Shown here piece by piece: positions 11,540 to 22,400 of a stretch of DNA of 28,417 bases. The position numbers were made by a program, and so were the translations under genes. The stretch is from Lingula anatina (lineage: Eukaryota > Brachiopoda > Lingulata > Lingulida > Lingulidae), in contig NW_019773991.1 in assembly GCF_001039355.2 (NCBI RefSeq), positions 1 to 28,417 of the forward strand, in the 5' to 3' direction. The notes beneath the pieces were generated by a model, which ran no database searches, was not told the origin of the DNA, and saw only the letters and a program-made list of their open reading frames with translations. Position 1 is the stretch's first letter. Every line of letters begins with the position of its first letter.

Positions 11540-11857
11540 ATGAATTTTAGCGAATGTTTAAGCGAAATCTTGCAAATTGCATCATATGTTAAGACAGAAA
11601 AGCAACAATTACTATGGATCACAGGCACTGAATCATCTTGTAGGCCTCATGAATGTTGAGGCAAATACAATAAAAGGAACTGATGTGCTGCACCATGACT
11701 ACAAGCCAAAATTCTTTTTGGCATGTTAGTGTGGAAGATTAGTCTTACCAGAAAAAACAGAAGCTGTCAACCTATATTTTGCATTTAAGTGCAGTATTCT
11801 CTGAAAACTTCCAAGGGATGCAGGATCAAAGGATGCAAGGTTGACGTAAGTAAATTG
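11540..11857 (+). pseudogene. Exon-like remnant b, with frameshift and stop
   Basis: One frame reads MNFSECLSEILQIASYVKTE. After a shift near 11600 another frame reads GSQALNHLVGLMNVEANTIK and continues with LHHDYKPKFFLAC, a TAG stop, and then CGRLVLPEKTEAVNLYFAF. A GTAAGT donor follows at 11858. The translations look like amphipathic helices of a real protein, but at least one frameshift and one stop are needed to read through. Either a decayed gene or a poor consensus could explain this. Confidence 0.4.
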
Positions 11858-11968
11858 CATTTTATTTCTATGGTGTTCAAATTATTTTTAGAAATTCAGT
11901 AGAAAAAGTTTATTTTGCAATAAGCTTAAGTTGTTGCTATGATATTTATGTCAGTCTGTCTTTACATG

Positions 11969-12136
11969 CTGGGGCGGATTTACGCCGTCTTCAGGGTCTT
12001 CCGGAAGACGGTCAGATTTTCAAGTTTACATTAATGGGTATTTAATTTCTTCTGTCGGAAGACCATCAAAATTGGAGGATGGATCAACAAAGATAATTTG
12101 GAAGACTGTCAGAAAATATCTCTGGATCCGCCCCTG
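11969..12136. mobile_element. 168-bp hAT-like MITE with 8-bp target duplication
   Basis: The left end is CTGGGGCGGATTTACG; the right end, read on the other strand, is CAGGGGCGGATCCAGAG. This matches the CAGGGGCGGAT-type terminus of hAT elements apart from one base on the left. The flanks TTTACATG (11961-11968) and TTAACATG (12137-12144) agree at 7 of 8 bases, the duplication length expected of hAT. Inside, the module GTCTTCC or its complement GGAAGAC occurs several times, including the perfect 14-bp palindrome at 11996-12009. No transposase is present. Confidence 0.85.
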
Positions 12137-12199
12137 TTAACATGTACTATCAATTATTTGTATTGCTTGTAGATTGTAAGTTGTTTTTCGTGTATTGAG

Positions 12200-12278
12200 A
12201 GAATAATGTTGCTCTGGAAAACTTCCTTCTAGAACATTTGAGACTTTTAACACGTGTATAGGGCAAGAGAATTGTTCG
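12200..12278 (+). pseudogene. Exon-like remnant c, weak
   Basis: An open stretch reads ENNVALENFLLEHLRLLTRV before a TAG and has a strong leucine-rich helical pattern. Splice sites are not clear on either side. I list it only because it lies in line with the stronger remnants to left and right. Confidence 0.2.
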
Positions 12279-12392
12279 TTAACTTCTAAGAACTGCATTA
12301 ATGACATGGTTTAGAATACACTGCTACCTCTTTTGTAACTACTGAATAGAGCATGCCCTTATAGGAATCGGCAAAAATGACTGTCACCATAG

Positions 12393-12625
12393 GCACTGGA
12401 AATGGGAGATACCAACTGGAAACAAACACTGGAATTTGTTTTTGAAAGTGATGAACATGTGTCATCTACCTTGAAGCAACCATTCTACCAAGATTATAGG
12501 AATTTGTAAATGGAGATGAGGTCTCAACAGTGTTGTACATATTTCAAAACAGTTTTGGCAATGATTTGCAACAAATAAATGTTTTGTTTGAAGTTATCCT
12601 TAATAAATGTCACAGAAAACGCCCC
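12393..12625 (+). pseudogene. Exon-like remnant d, one frameshift
   Basis: After CACCATAG the sequence reads ALEMGDTNWKQTLEFVFESD and on through LKQPFYQDYRNL to a TAA. A one-base shift there opens NGDEVSTVLYIFQNSFGND followed by LQQINVLFEVILNK. Both halves look like helical-repeat protein, and a single missing base near 12505 explains the break. No clear donor site is seen at the right end. Confidence 0.4.
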
Positions 12626-12947
12626 CTGAAAAAGACTTGTTACTATAGTAGTGTCTTCATAACAATACATTTGACTCTAAAAAAAACTTTTGCATTATTT
12701 CAATTGGTTATAACCAAGACTATTAAATCCTGTTTATTTGATGGTCCTCAGATTATATTATTATTACGTATGAAGAAATGAAAATGGGATTGGCTTAACA
12801 TGGTTGCTGTTAAAAACATGTTAACCATTTAAACTAAGATTGTTGATGTAAAAATTAATTCAAAACTTCTTATTGTTAATGTAATCAGTGGCCACTTCTA
12901 AAGAAAGGTGATTGAGATAAGTCTACACTGAATTTTGATATTTTCAG

Positions 12948-13143
12948 TTTTGGATGATGATTGACATTTTGATGGAAAGAAGTCCAGCCGTGTTTATTTT
13001 ACTGATGTTATGTCCATGAGTTTCCAGCTGACAGGCGACTCCTCGTGCCATTTGGTATTTCATTTCCACAACTTGAAGTGAGAAACCGGAGTTTTCCAGA
13101 GAACATGAAATTGCTTTTAAAGTAATAGACTACAGGCAGGAAG
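12948..13143 (+). pseudogene. Exon-like remnant e, frameshifts
   Basis: The piece is bounded by TTTTCAG and GTAAGC. It begins DILMERSPAVFILLMLCP after six codons, hits a TGA, then continues in a second frame as EFPADRRLLVPFGISFPQLE and FPENMKLLLK. A third frame gives KVIDYRQE up to the donor. Good splice sites with two frame changes indicate decay of a former exon, or sequence error. Confidence 0.4.
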
Positions 13144-14255
13144 GTAAGCCCCAGTAGAAATGCTCAGATTCAAAAGTTAATAGACTAAGAGAATTCCTTG
13201 AACAGTAACATTCACAATGAAAATAATTCAAATGTTCCTCTTTTCTTTGATCTAAAGGATTTGAAAGATATGTCCTGTATTCAAGACAATTGGATTATTA
13301 TTTCTAATTGCATGATTCTGCATATTGGGTAATTTACTTTGTTATAAAGAAGTGTTGTTGTTAGGCATTAATAAACACATTGCCGGGTATTTTAACTAAA
13401 TTGAAACATTATTTGTGCATAATATGTGCATGGGTTTTCCGTTTACTTAAATTTTCTATCAAGTGACTTCATACAGATCAAGATATTTTAAATTTTCATT
13501 ATCTGTGTATATTTTGGGGTATTGGGGGAGAAATAGCCTTGTCACCTCTATCGCAATGTGTCATATTATAACATAAGTGTAGGGTCAAATAAAAAAAAAA
13601 GAAAGATAGAATAAACTGTTCATTCAACTGTACTATTAAAGTGTCCACTTATTTTATAGAAATTATCAGCTAGCTACATTCAATTTAGTGTCTAGCTTTG
13701 TACAGCGCATTCTACTTTAAAATGATCTAAATTGAATGAAATTCATCTGTTGGACTGAATTATCCATGCCTGAGTTATTGAACATTGACCCTTTTTTCTG
13801 TTCTGGATCAGTAGCAAGGACAGAGCTAAACCCCATTATATTTTAAAACTAAGTTTAAACTGTATTATGTCTGAGTAACTAGGTTGTAAACACTTCAAAA
13901 GAGAGGTTACTATGTTTGGAAATAAATGTGCTAAGAAAGTAACTAGTCAAGGCTGAAAATAATTTAACAAACGAAAAAAAATATTTAAAAGCAATGTGCA
14001 GCAAGGTAGTTTCAATTAGAAAATCGTGATAGTACTTCTACTTATACCCACTTTTGAAATGATAGATGTGAGGGCTGTATGTAGTCAGATAAACTATGGT
14101 TAATTTTAGGAGGTAGGGAGGCACGGTGCCAGACATGTACTTGAAAACTGTCAACATGATTTGTACATCACTGATCACCTACTTTATGCATGATTTAACA
14201 TTGCTGAACTTTTATTGGCAACTACTTCTATTTTTTACCTCTTTTTTGAACTAAG
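13144..14255. other. Non-coding stretch
   Basis: This is AT-rich sequence between exon-like remnants. I see no repeat with clear ends, no RNA gene and no convincing reading frame; it is probably intronic or intergenic. Confidence 0.5.
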
Positions 14256-14455
14256 AACGGAAGAGAAGGGCATCTGTGTGACATTCTGCATGCTCTAGAT
14301 TTGTTGAAGCTATAACAGCGCCTTCTGACGTATTGGGCTTCACTCTGATGACAGCCAAATTGCTGCTGTAGCAGTACTAATAGAACTGGTCAGCGAGATA
14401 AAGAACAGTGGCAGTACAAGGGATTTTCATTCCATCCAGCAGGGCAACTTGATAG
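14256..14455 (+). pseudogene. Exon-like remnant f, broken
   Basis: The first frame reads GREGHLCDILHALDLLKL and then stops at TAA. A second frame opens as GLHSDDSQIAAVAVLIELVS and continues EIKNSGSTRDFHSIQQGNLI to a GTAGGT donor. Joining at this donor to remnant g keeps the frame. The second half has the alternating hydrophobic pattern of an armadillo or HEAT-like helix. I cannot name a family. Confidence 0.45.
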
Positions 14456-14803
14456 GTAGGTTTTATGATGAAGGACTTTTTTTCATAATATTTCTTAATT
14501 TGAGAAATTTGCCCCATAAGTTCAAGAGACTAAGATTAGTTACCATAGCCAATACAAGATTTTTCACTTTGGTAATACTTTATATTTGAAACTTTTTTTC
14601 AAAACTACATCATTTGCTTTTAGTTTAAGAGAGCAGTTATTGTAATATAATGAGTTTCACAGCTAAAAAGTATTGGTATTTTATTTCATTGAACTTATTT
14701 TATTAATTTTAATATTAACATAATGTTACCTTAAGCTATCAGTTTTTTTTTCTGTAGATTTTTTAAGCTGTCCATGCTAGTTATTCTTTTCATATTTTTA
14801 CAG

Positions 14804-14898
14804 AAACTCCTGCAGCCCTGTGTTTATGTAAGGTGTTCAGTGGAACAAATCCTCTTTTGCTGTACTGAACCGTAAACAAATGTGGAATCTTCTTTGAG
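14804..14898 (+). pseudogene. Exon-like remnant g, in-frame stop
   Basis: The acceptor TTTTTACAG is followed, in phase with remnant f, by ETPAALCLCKVFSGTNPLLL, then Y and a TGA stop. The frame reopens as TVNKCGIFFE up to a GTGAAT donor. A second possible donor, GTAAGG at 14828, would give a much shorter exon. Confidence 0.35.
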
Positions 14899-15020
14899 GT
14901 GAATGAGTTTTGTTTTTAGGGATTTGCAAACTTAAGCAGTGACTTATGTAAGAAATTAATTGTATTTATGTAAATTGTATATCATGCCTTTAAACAAACA
15001 CAACTTATTTTAAAATGGGC

Positions 15021-15044
15021 TATGTCTGTTTGTCTGTCTGTTTG
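15021..15044. repeat. TGTC/TGTT simple repeat
   Basis: A short imperfect TGTCTGTT tract, about 24 bp. Confidence 0.8.
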
Positions 15045-15371
15045 ATCTTGATTAACAGCTTTCCTAATTCAAGTGTAAGTTTACAGAATTGTTTTAAGTA
15101 ACACTAGTAACAGTTGTGATACCCTTAAAGATTTTTAAAAAGATTATAGGTCACTGAAATTCTATATTGTTAATTTGTCACTACTTTTCATCAAAGAAAT
15201 ATACAACATTTTTGCAATTATGAAGTTTACAAGTATACTGTTTATCTGCTGAGCATCACAGTGATAATATGGCACACAGTTTATCCTTGGCATATAAATT
15301 CTGGATTAGCTGGATTTTCAAAATGACAGTGAACCAGACATTTTCATCTTGTGATATGCCAAGGTTTTCAG

Positions 15372-15430
15372 AACAGTGATAAGCTTCTGTCAGTTGCCTT
15401 GTTCGGAGCCAGTGCTGATATACAGGGATA
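15372..15430 (+). pseudogene. Exon-like remnant h
   Basis: After GGTTTTCAG the sequence reads NSDKLLSVALFGASADIQG and then TAA. The translation is protein-like, but no donor fits before the stop. It belongs with the remnant series by position and style only. Confidence 0.25.
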
Positions 15431-17637
15431 AGGGTTTCAAGTTTTAGGGACGACAGGTTCAGATGGGTACGTGGAGTTGTTTCTTGAATAGTTTATAGGT
15501 GTTGAAAAGATATATTGTGTGAATCGATAAACTCGACTCAGGTATGACTAGCAGTATTTATAACTTGGTGTAAGAAATTCTTATGTGAATTTAAGCCAGT
15601 TGGAGCTGAGGTCAAATTAAATTCCCAGAATACTGGAGTGCATTGCTATTACGTATACATAGGGACTAATGCTAGTGCCATTGATTTACTTGTACCGATT
15701 CTCCATCAAGATTAGTGTGAGTGGCGGATTGATTGTGTAAATCTAGCCTTCACTTGATGTATGTTTTCAATAAGCATTTATCTTGTGGTCAATGGGCAAC
15801 TCTGCATGAAGTGTTTAGATAACAGGCAAGTAGAAAGAAATATATAGCCAAAATGTAAACTGGTGCCTGATTTAGTGCAATTTTGGTGATGTCAAAGGGC
15901 AGAAACTAAAATAGATGAGCTGATTGATTGATTGGTTAATTCATACTGTAGTTAAGAAATGGTGAAATCTGCTGCAAACAGTTCGTCATTTTTATTCCTA
16001 GAACAGTATGTGTAACTAGTGACTGTTACCAACTCATTCATTCACAGTAAAGACAAGCATGATTTTGCAGTTTAATCTATGTGTTTGTGCCCAGAAAAAA
16101 TTTTAGAAAATTATTTTGGGTTGGATTGTTTGAACTGTTTGAGCAACTATTGTAAAGAGCAGGTGATGTACATTGCACTAATACATTGAGATAGAAGATG
16201 TTTAAGGCACAACATACTGCATCTTCATTATTTGAAAGGGGGTCTTGGCAAAATAAAACATATTGAAAGTGAAATGATTAGAAAAAAATCTTATCAAGTA
16301 TGTTTCATGAATTCAGTTCTGAACGGACTGCTTTTGAATGACATAGTCAATAATGTGTAAACAAAGGTGTACCATAATTCTCTTGAAATGCGTTGTGCAG
16401 GACTGAAAAAAATTGTTTCCCCCAAATATTGATCTTGATAATCTATCATTCGATTTTTTCTCAATGTTTTGTGAAGGGTATGCCTTGGTGTTAATGACAA
16501 AATTGGCAAAATTTCTGGGAAAAATCTGCCACATGCTGTATATATTTTCTTTGGAATATAATGTTTTATCATGAACGTGTGTCAAAACAGCAATTATGTA
16601 ATGGAAACCTGTTCTAATGTTGAAATAAGAGTTTGAATCATAAGAAAAATGATCTGCTGTCCAAGGACACGGCACCAGTGACAGGAGTATATATAGCAGA
16701 CTCATAGACAGAGGGTACAGGGGTGGGTGGAAAGAACCACCCTTTCTTTTGGCAAATAGGTCCACTCTGACTCAAAGTCAAGTTCTATACCATTTCTCAA
16801 GTTGGATCAGCCATAGGGGTATAAAGATCCACCTTTTCAGAAAAAAAATCTTGAAAATTGCTGGCTACAGGCCTGTCTTATCGCTGTTCAGCCAATTCTG
16901 TGAACATAGATCACTATTGATTTTGGTTTTGCAATCTTTACATGTAAAGTATTAGCAAAGCAATTCCTCTCTCATCCACAAATGTGACAGAAATGTTTTA
17001 GAAATAGAGATGGATTAATAACTGTTAACCATATCTTTATGCTGGTTACTGAGATGAGAGATCGTAAAGATGATGATTTAGACCAGGCAGAGTTGTTTAT
17101 ATCAAAATTGAATAATATTTATCGGTCTTAGTTCTGTACTTGTAATGTTGTACAAATCCAAGGCATGCTCAGATGTCCAAAGTGCTCTGTAAAATGTTCA
17201 GATGAAAGTGAGTGCAGAAAAAATCAAGGTTTTACAGCAAAGCCACTGCAAAATCTTGAAATTCAGAGTTCCCTTTGCTTGGTAAACTATAGCTCCTATT
17301 TCGGTAAAACAGGTTTTTCATTGTCTCCTGTGGAATGATGAAAAAAAAATAACACTTTGTCAAGCCTAAGTCAGTCACATCAAGACCTTTGGAGGAAAAG
17401 TCTAAACATGCCACACGTTTAGTTTCTTGGAAATGATATGATATATTTTCATAGTGAAAAGCCAGGAGAGTGTGCTTCACTGACAAATCTCTCTTCGGCT
17501 CACTTAGGGATTTCTGCTTACTCACACATATCTTTGCTCACTCACAAATATCTCCATTTACTTCCACACATCTCCAGATGTCTGATCATACTACAGTTGA
17601 ACCCTGAACCCCAGTCTCAGTGTGTGTCATGTCTCCC
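15431..17637. other. Long stretch without a supported gene
   Basis: The longest open frame is 150 codons on the minus strand (16313-16765). Its translation has no recognisable motif, and another frame overlaps it, so I do not call it a gene. A small hairpin GGGTGG-AAAGAA-CCACCC lies near 16727-16744. I see nothing else. Confidence 0.5.
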
Positions 17638-17760
17638 CTTGTTTCTAACATACTCCTAAAATCACCAGATTTTCAGTATTCTACTCAGTGCCAGGATGAT
17701 GCATGTTCATTCATTAGTACGTTTGGACTACCTAGTATAATAGTTTCAGGGTGCACACAT
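17638..17760. mobile_element. Foldback family A, copy 3 (degenerate)
   Basis: The 56 bp at 17638-17693 match the core of the copy at 20366-20421 in the same orientation, 51 of 56 identical by eye. The right part (TAATAGTTTCAGGGTGC) loosely recalls the family's terminal repeat. The left terminus is no longer recognisable, so the limits are approximate. Confidence 0.6.
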
Positions 17761-18112
17761 TCATATCAGCAGTATACTTTAGCAGACCAGTCTGTACTGG
17801 TACATTTTGAGAGACTGACAATTTAATAGCCTGGCTGTTACGCAAAAGTCACACAATCCACTCTCTGATCAGTTATCAAATTGAACAAAGGTTTAATTTG
17901 TTCAGATAGATTGGTCGTTTAGAGCATGGAGGCTACATTAAGATGATCTTTACTTAACAGCCCAGTCTATTAACTTGCCAATTTCTGAAAATGTAACAGT
18001 ATAGTCTATCTCAGTTAAGTAGACCACTCCATGTGTGAAGGGCCTAAAATGTTTGTTCTCATGTTTTTTTTTTCTGTTCATTGACGCAATTCTGCTTGCT
18101 CATATAATTATT

Positions 18113-18258
18113 GTACCACCAGCGTAGGCGCTGGCGGTACACATGGTTTTAGTCCTGACCCGTATGTTCCGCCGGCTCCTGCGGCTCTGCCGCCAAGTCA
18201 CCATTACCGCTTCTCCTCCTAGACGGTAAGGGCCTCCATACCCATCTCTTGGATTCAG
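18113..18258. other. GC-rich block with a 12-bp hairpin
   Basis: This block is clearly richer in G and C than its surroundings. It starts with GTACCACCAGCG, loop TAGG, CGCTGGCGGTAC (18113-18140), a stem with one mismatch. It continues with repeated GGCTCCTGCGGCTCTGC-like units, and CCATTACCG faces CGGTAAGGG further on. It could be a piece of a dispersed repeat or an RNA-like structure; I see no tRNA or rRNA in it. An N follows at 18266. Confidence 0.4.
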
Positions 18259-18383
18259 GTCACGTNATATCTCTGCTTACTCTCTGGCGTCCTGTCTGCC
18301 TGGAGGGTCAGTGCATTGGGAAGGGAAACAGATACTCTGAAAGGCTCCAGAGAAATGGAGCTGTCAGCAGATTTCTGCTTTAG
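18259..18383 (+). pseudogene. Exon-like remnant i, contains the N
   Basis: Between GATTCAG and GTAATG one frame stays open apart from the ambiguous codon TNA: YLCLLSGVLSAWRVSALGRE, then TDTLKGSREMELSADFCFR. The minus strand is also open here, so the strand is not certain. Confidence 0.25.
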
Positions 18384-19752
18384 GTAATGAATAATAACCA
18401 GTCTTAATTGATTTGAGGCATGCTCATCACGGGCAGACAGATACATGATGATATTAATAGTGAAAGCAGTGGTGGTAAATACGATTATGTTCCATGATGG
18501 AATAGCTCATTATTTTCAGTTTGCTTTGGGAAGTTTAGTTTATGTTTTGAGTATCACAGTATGTATACTTATCTATAAACCAGGCTTTATTAATTTTTGA
18601 TCACCTTATCTCATAAGGTTCAGTCAATTTGAGAAATCTCTTTGCAGCATAAGCTTAAGTAGTGTTTAATCTTGTTTTCTTACCAGCTAATAGATGAACA
18701 CATACTATATGCCACACTGCATTATAGAATTGATCAGTTTATACTACATTTGTCTATATTTAATTTTGTAATGGAAATAAGACATGTCCTAAATACCTCA
18801 AGGAAAGGTGAATTATTTCTTTTCTTTGCCTAAGTGGTTTAACTGCATATTGTTTGAATATGTTGATAATGTATACTTTGAATGTTTAGAAAGTAAAAGA
18901 CTTTGAATCAACAATTAATGTCCTGTTGGATAAAGTTAGTTTTAATGACATCTTATATTCACAAATTAAGTTGATTACTTCAAGTGATTTCTGTACTCTT
19001 TATTATATTTGTCTTCAATTGTTTTGCACAAGATAAATATTTGGTTTGCCATCAAGCAAGATTTATTAAAATGCACTGAGAACTGAATTAGCTGTTTTTT
19101 TAATGTCCTGGAGACTTAGTTGTTTTGGCTGAAAGGAATAGCTCATGGAGATGAAATTGGAAAAAAAGTAAATTCTTAGTGCACTGGTAATGTGGCAATC
19201 ATCCATCCATTTCCATATCCCTGATGACACAGATACTGTACATATTTCTGGATCATGGAGAACCTTTTTAGTTTTAGCTGTGATCCATTGTTTTTTAAAT
19301 GAGGAAATATTTACTTCCCAATTTTAGGTAAATACTAGTATGAGATTCTGGTCTGTTGGTAATTGCCTTGTTTAAAATGCATTTTCAACCCTCTTTGGAC
19401 AATTGGTATAGATTATCTTGCCTGAAAAATTGGCATTTTCGTAAAGAGAACAGTTCATTGAACTGTTCCCTGTAATCAGAATTGTTATCAAATTTATTCT
19501 GGAGGCTCTGAGTGTTTTTGTTCAATCTCATTTAAACTGACAGCCAGCTTGTCAGTTACTTTTACCCCACTTTCAGTTAGTGGTCAGCTTCAAGTCCTAA
19601 GAAATACAGTATCAAAACTCATGTTAAGTTAGTGCTTTAAAATAATTATTTTTCTTATAAATGAAACCCAATCGCAGTTTGAGGAATGCCAAGGCTTCTG
19701 AGATTTTGGCTTCGAATCATTTGTATATAAAATGTCTTTTCATGTCACGCAG
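18384..19752. other. Non-coding stretch
   Basis: AT-rich sequence with no convincing gene, repeat boundary or RNA gene. Confidence 0.5.
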
Positions 19753-19815
19753 GATTTTTTAAACTGCCTGCTAACTTGCATGTACACCCTAGCAATCCCA
19801 TATTACTCACTGGGG
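19753..19815 (+). pseudogene. Exon-like remnant j, intact frame
   Basis: This 63-bp piece lies between ATGTCACGCAG and GTAAAT and reads 21 codons without a stop, including CLLTCMYTLAIPYYSLG. It has good splice sites and a hydrophobic helical pattern, like the other remnants. Confidence 0.35.
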
Positions 19816-19942
19816 GTAAATGGACTTCCCTTGTTCACTATCCTAGCTATGTTTCATGTAAGTTAGGGGACAAAGTCTTAAAGTGTCAAATTTTATTTCT
19901 ATTAGTAAAGAATATTTGAGATTACCATTTGGCTTTTTTTTT

Positions 19943-20182
19943 TGTCCACCCATGTTTCTGTTGGCTCCCTGGTTACTGTTTTTTTAATTCCTACAGATAT
20001 GATGTACCATATGGGTTGGAAGTCCTATTTTCCCAATTTTTTAAAAGATTAAAAATATTATNATGTCCACCCATGTTTCTGTTGGCTCCCTGGTTACTGT
20101 TTTTTTAATTCCTACAGATATGATGTACCATATGGGTTGGAAGTCCTATTTTCCCAATTTTTTAAAAGATTAAAAATATTAT
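19943..20182. repeat. Exact 119-bp direct duplication around an N
   Basis: 19943-20061 and 20064-20182 are identical base for base, including the T7 and T6 runs. They are separated only by N (20062) and one A. This is what results when two overlapping contig ends are joined with a placeholder instead of merged. One copy is probably not real. Confidence 0.9.
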
Positions 20183-20218
20183 ATCTTTCTTTTGGTAGAT
20201 GACAATCTAAGCTCTCCT

Positions 20219-20246
20219 GGCTCTACAATTTTAACCCTGTAGAGCC
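20219..20246. repeat. Perfect 9-bp hairpin
   Basis: GGCTCTACA and TGTAGAGCC are perfect inverted copies with a 10-base loop. It lies in non-coding sequence about 50 bp before a foldback element. No role can be assigned. Confidence 0.6.
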
Positions 20247-20297
20247 TGTTATGGACAGTGATAGATTTTTCAGTTTAAAATAATTAGTGGAAGCTAT

Positions 20298-20523
20298 GGG
20301 CTCTTTCCCAATGAAACTATTGTTCCTATATATACAGCTATGTACAGCTCTGCTGAATGCCTCCTCTTGTTTCTAACATACTCATAATATCACCAGCTTT
20401 TCTGTATTCTACTCAATGCCAAGAGGTGTTCTAATTGATTTGTTAATGTAATTGCATTTTGTGAGCATCCCCACAGAGTCGGATCCATCTACATAGAACT
20501 ATAGTTCCATTGGGAGTGAGCCC
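20298..20523. mobile_element. Foldback element, family A copy 2 (226 bp)
   Basis: Terminal inverted repeats are GGGCTCTTTCCCAATGAAAC and, from the right, GGGCTCACTCCCAATGGAAC. It lies in the opposite orientation to the copy at 8673-8916. The core at 20366-20421 is flanked by CCTCTTG and CAAGAGG, which pair with each other inside the larger hairpin. No clear target duplication was found. It is non-coding. Confidence 0.8.
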
Positions 20524-21848
20524 TTTGCCAAATAAACTGAAAAAATTAAATGTGACATAGGGAAATTCATAAAGAAAATAAAGAGTTGATTTGTTAAATT
20601 CAAATTCACTGCAGTGACTGCTGTCATAAATGAACCTGTTTGAAATTTCAAGTGTTGACTCTCTACAGTTGGCAGAATAATAAGATACATAGATATTCTT
20701 TTGACACATTTAGGTAAAGGAAAGGCTCAACGAATTAAACTTTTTAAATATAAGAATTGACTTCTCATGCTGCTGAATCTTGCTGAAAGTGCATATAACC
20801 TTTCTGAGTAAAATGTATCAGTTTACTCTAAAAAGAAACAACGGAAGTCTCTGTATCAAATATTTAAGTGGTGTGTGACTCTATGTCCTTGGAAGCAATT
20901 TCGCTTTATAATCATCTCCATTTTCTTTGAAGGTCTACTGGGAAATGGTCGAATGTTGGTGGCTTACGGGTTGAAAAGTATGCTGTCTGCAAAGTGTCAG
21001 TTTCTGCTTACATAGTTGGAATGGTTTATTTCTGTCAAGAGAAAAAAGTATGGAAACTGAAAGAAAAAATGTTAACTGCTTCTTAAGGGTACTTTCAGGA
21101 TTAGACAAAATCTCCAAAATGACTGTCTTTACATACATGTTTTGGATGATAGAAGAATCTTCAGTGTTTACTGACTAAATTAGATTGCATTTATATAAAT
21201 GTCATTTTATGGATGATATAATAATTGCAATTATGGGATAAAAATTGCAAAATCAGTTAATCAAGACTCTCTTTAACTTGAGCACCCACAAACACCGATT
21301 TAATGCCAAATAAATGACACCATTGGAGTACTGAAAAACCCTGCCAGCGCTATTTTTTAAACATCACCATTCAGATTTTATTGTTAAAAAGGCAAAATAA
21401 TGCCTTTCTTCAATGAATCATTGTAATTAGGGGCTCAGAACTCCATGACAAAAACATTTAAACCAAAATGACAGCACAGGATTGAAGCCCATAAATTTGT
21501 CAATATTTGTTATTAGATCTTGCTACGGAGTTATGCCCCATACTGATTGTTATTTCACCTCAAAATAAAATGCTGTTAAACTGATGTGCTTATGCTTATG
21601 CTTAACAATTTGAATGCTAATATTTAACATTTTGAATGGGATTTTTATTGGTTATAAAAAGCAAAATGATAGATGCATTATCGAATAATTGGATGAATGA
21701 AAATCCTCATTTACAGTATTTTGATGATAATTAACCCTTTTTTGTACCCTTAAAGTGTTTTTTCTCAAGGATAAAAATTGTCCCAGGTTGCCATCCCCTA
21801 AGGACTTGTTAATTGAGATGAGCATATTTGTTCATTTTCATTTTATAG
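20524..21848. other. Non-coding stretch
   Basis: AT-rich, with a short run of GCTTAT units near 21590-21603. No gene or clear repeat was identified. Confidence 0.5.
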
Positions 21849-21971
21849 ACTGTCAAAAAGTTAGATAACCAAAGGAAATGCGAAGATCCATTTGGAAGCA
21901 ATTTCCTGTAGTATAATGAAACACAACTAGAAACAATTTGGAACTTTACCAACAATATGTATGTACAGTAT
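21849..21971 (+). pseudogene. Exon-like remnant k, in-frame TAG
   Basis: After CATTTTATAG the frame reads TVKKLDNQRKCEDPFGSNFL, then TAG at 21909-21911, then continues in the same frame as YNETQLETIWNFTNNMY to a possible GTAAAT donor. A single stop inside an otherwise protein-like frame suggests a former exon. Confidence 0.35.
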
Positions 21972-22139
21972 GTAAATATGTATACATTTTACACATACAT
22001 GGCTAGAGATAAGGATTTTCTAAGTATTGACAAACTCTTCCTCCTGTATCAATTCGGCAGTTAGAATGTGGTATCAGAAAACACTGATTGGTGCCACGTG
22101 CCTGTATAGATAAGTCATTATACAGACCATTAAATTTAA

Positions 22140-22400
22140 AGTTCAAGGAGGCAAAGTAGTGACCCTTTTAATTGGGGTGGAGTTGGGCTTTGGTGAACAT
22201 TTTTTAAATCTCAGAAATTTGGGCTCTGGCACTCTTCTGCAACATATCCAGGACATGGACAAAATTACAAATTGACTAGAAATGCGGCATCTTCCTTTAA
22301 AGACATCTGCGTTTGAGTAGACATTCACCCATTGTCTCCGATAAGCGATATGTTCACTACCTGTGTGGGAGGTCACGTGATCTGAATGCAGATGGTTTCA
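22140..22400. repeat. Suspected interspersed repeat
   Basis: The block differs in composition from its flanks and has a 77-codon open frame on the minus strand. It also shares a 19-bp motif, GGAGGTCACGTG(A/G)TCTGAA at 22368-22386, with the MITE at 9780-10129 (18 of 19). No termini were found, so this is a weak call. Confidence 0.25.

Noticed and set aside
16313-16765. 150-codon minus-strand open frame, the longest in the right half
   Set aside because: No motif, no splice context, overlapped by another frame, and a composition typical of AT-rich chance frames.
18113-18258. tRNA or tRNA-derived SINE in the GC-rich block
   Set aside because: No A-box/B-box pair in proper spacing and no cloverleaf could be drawn.
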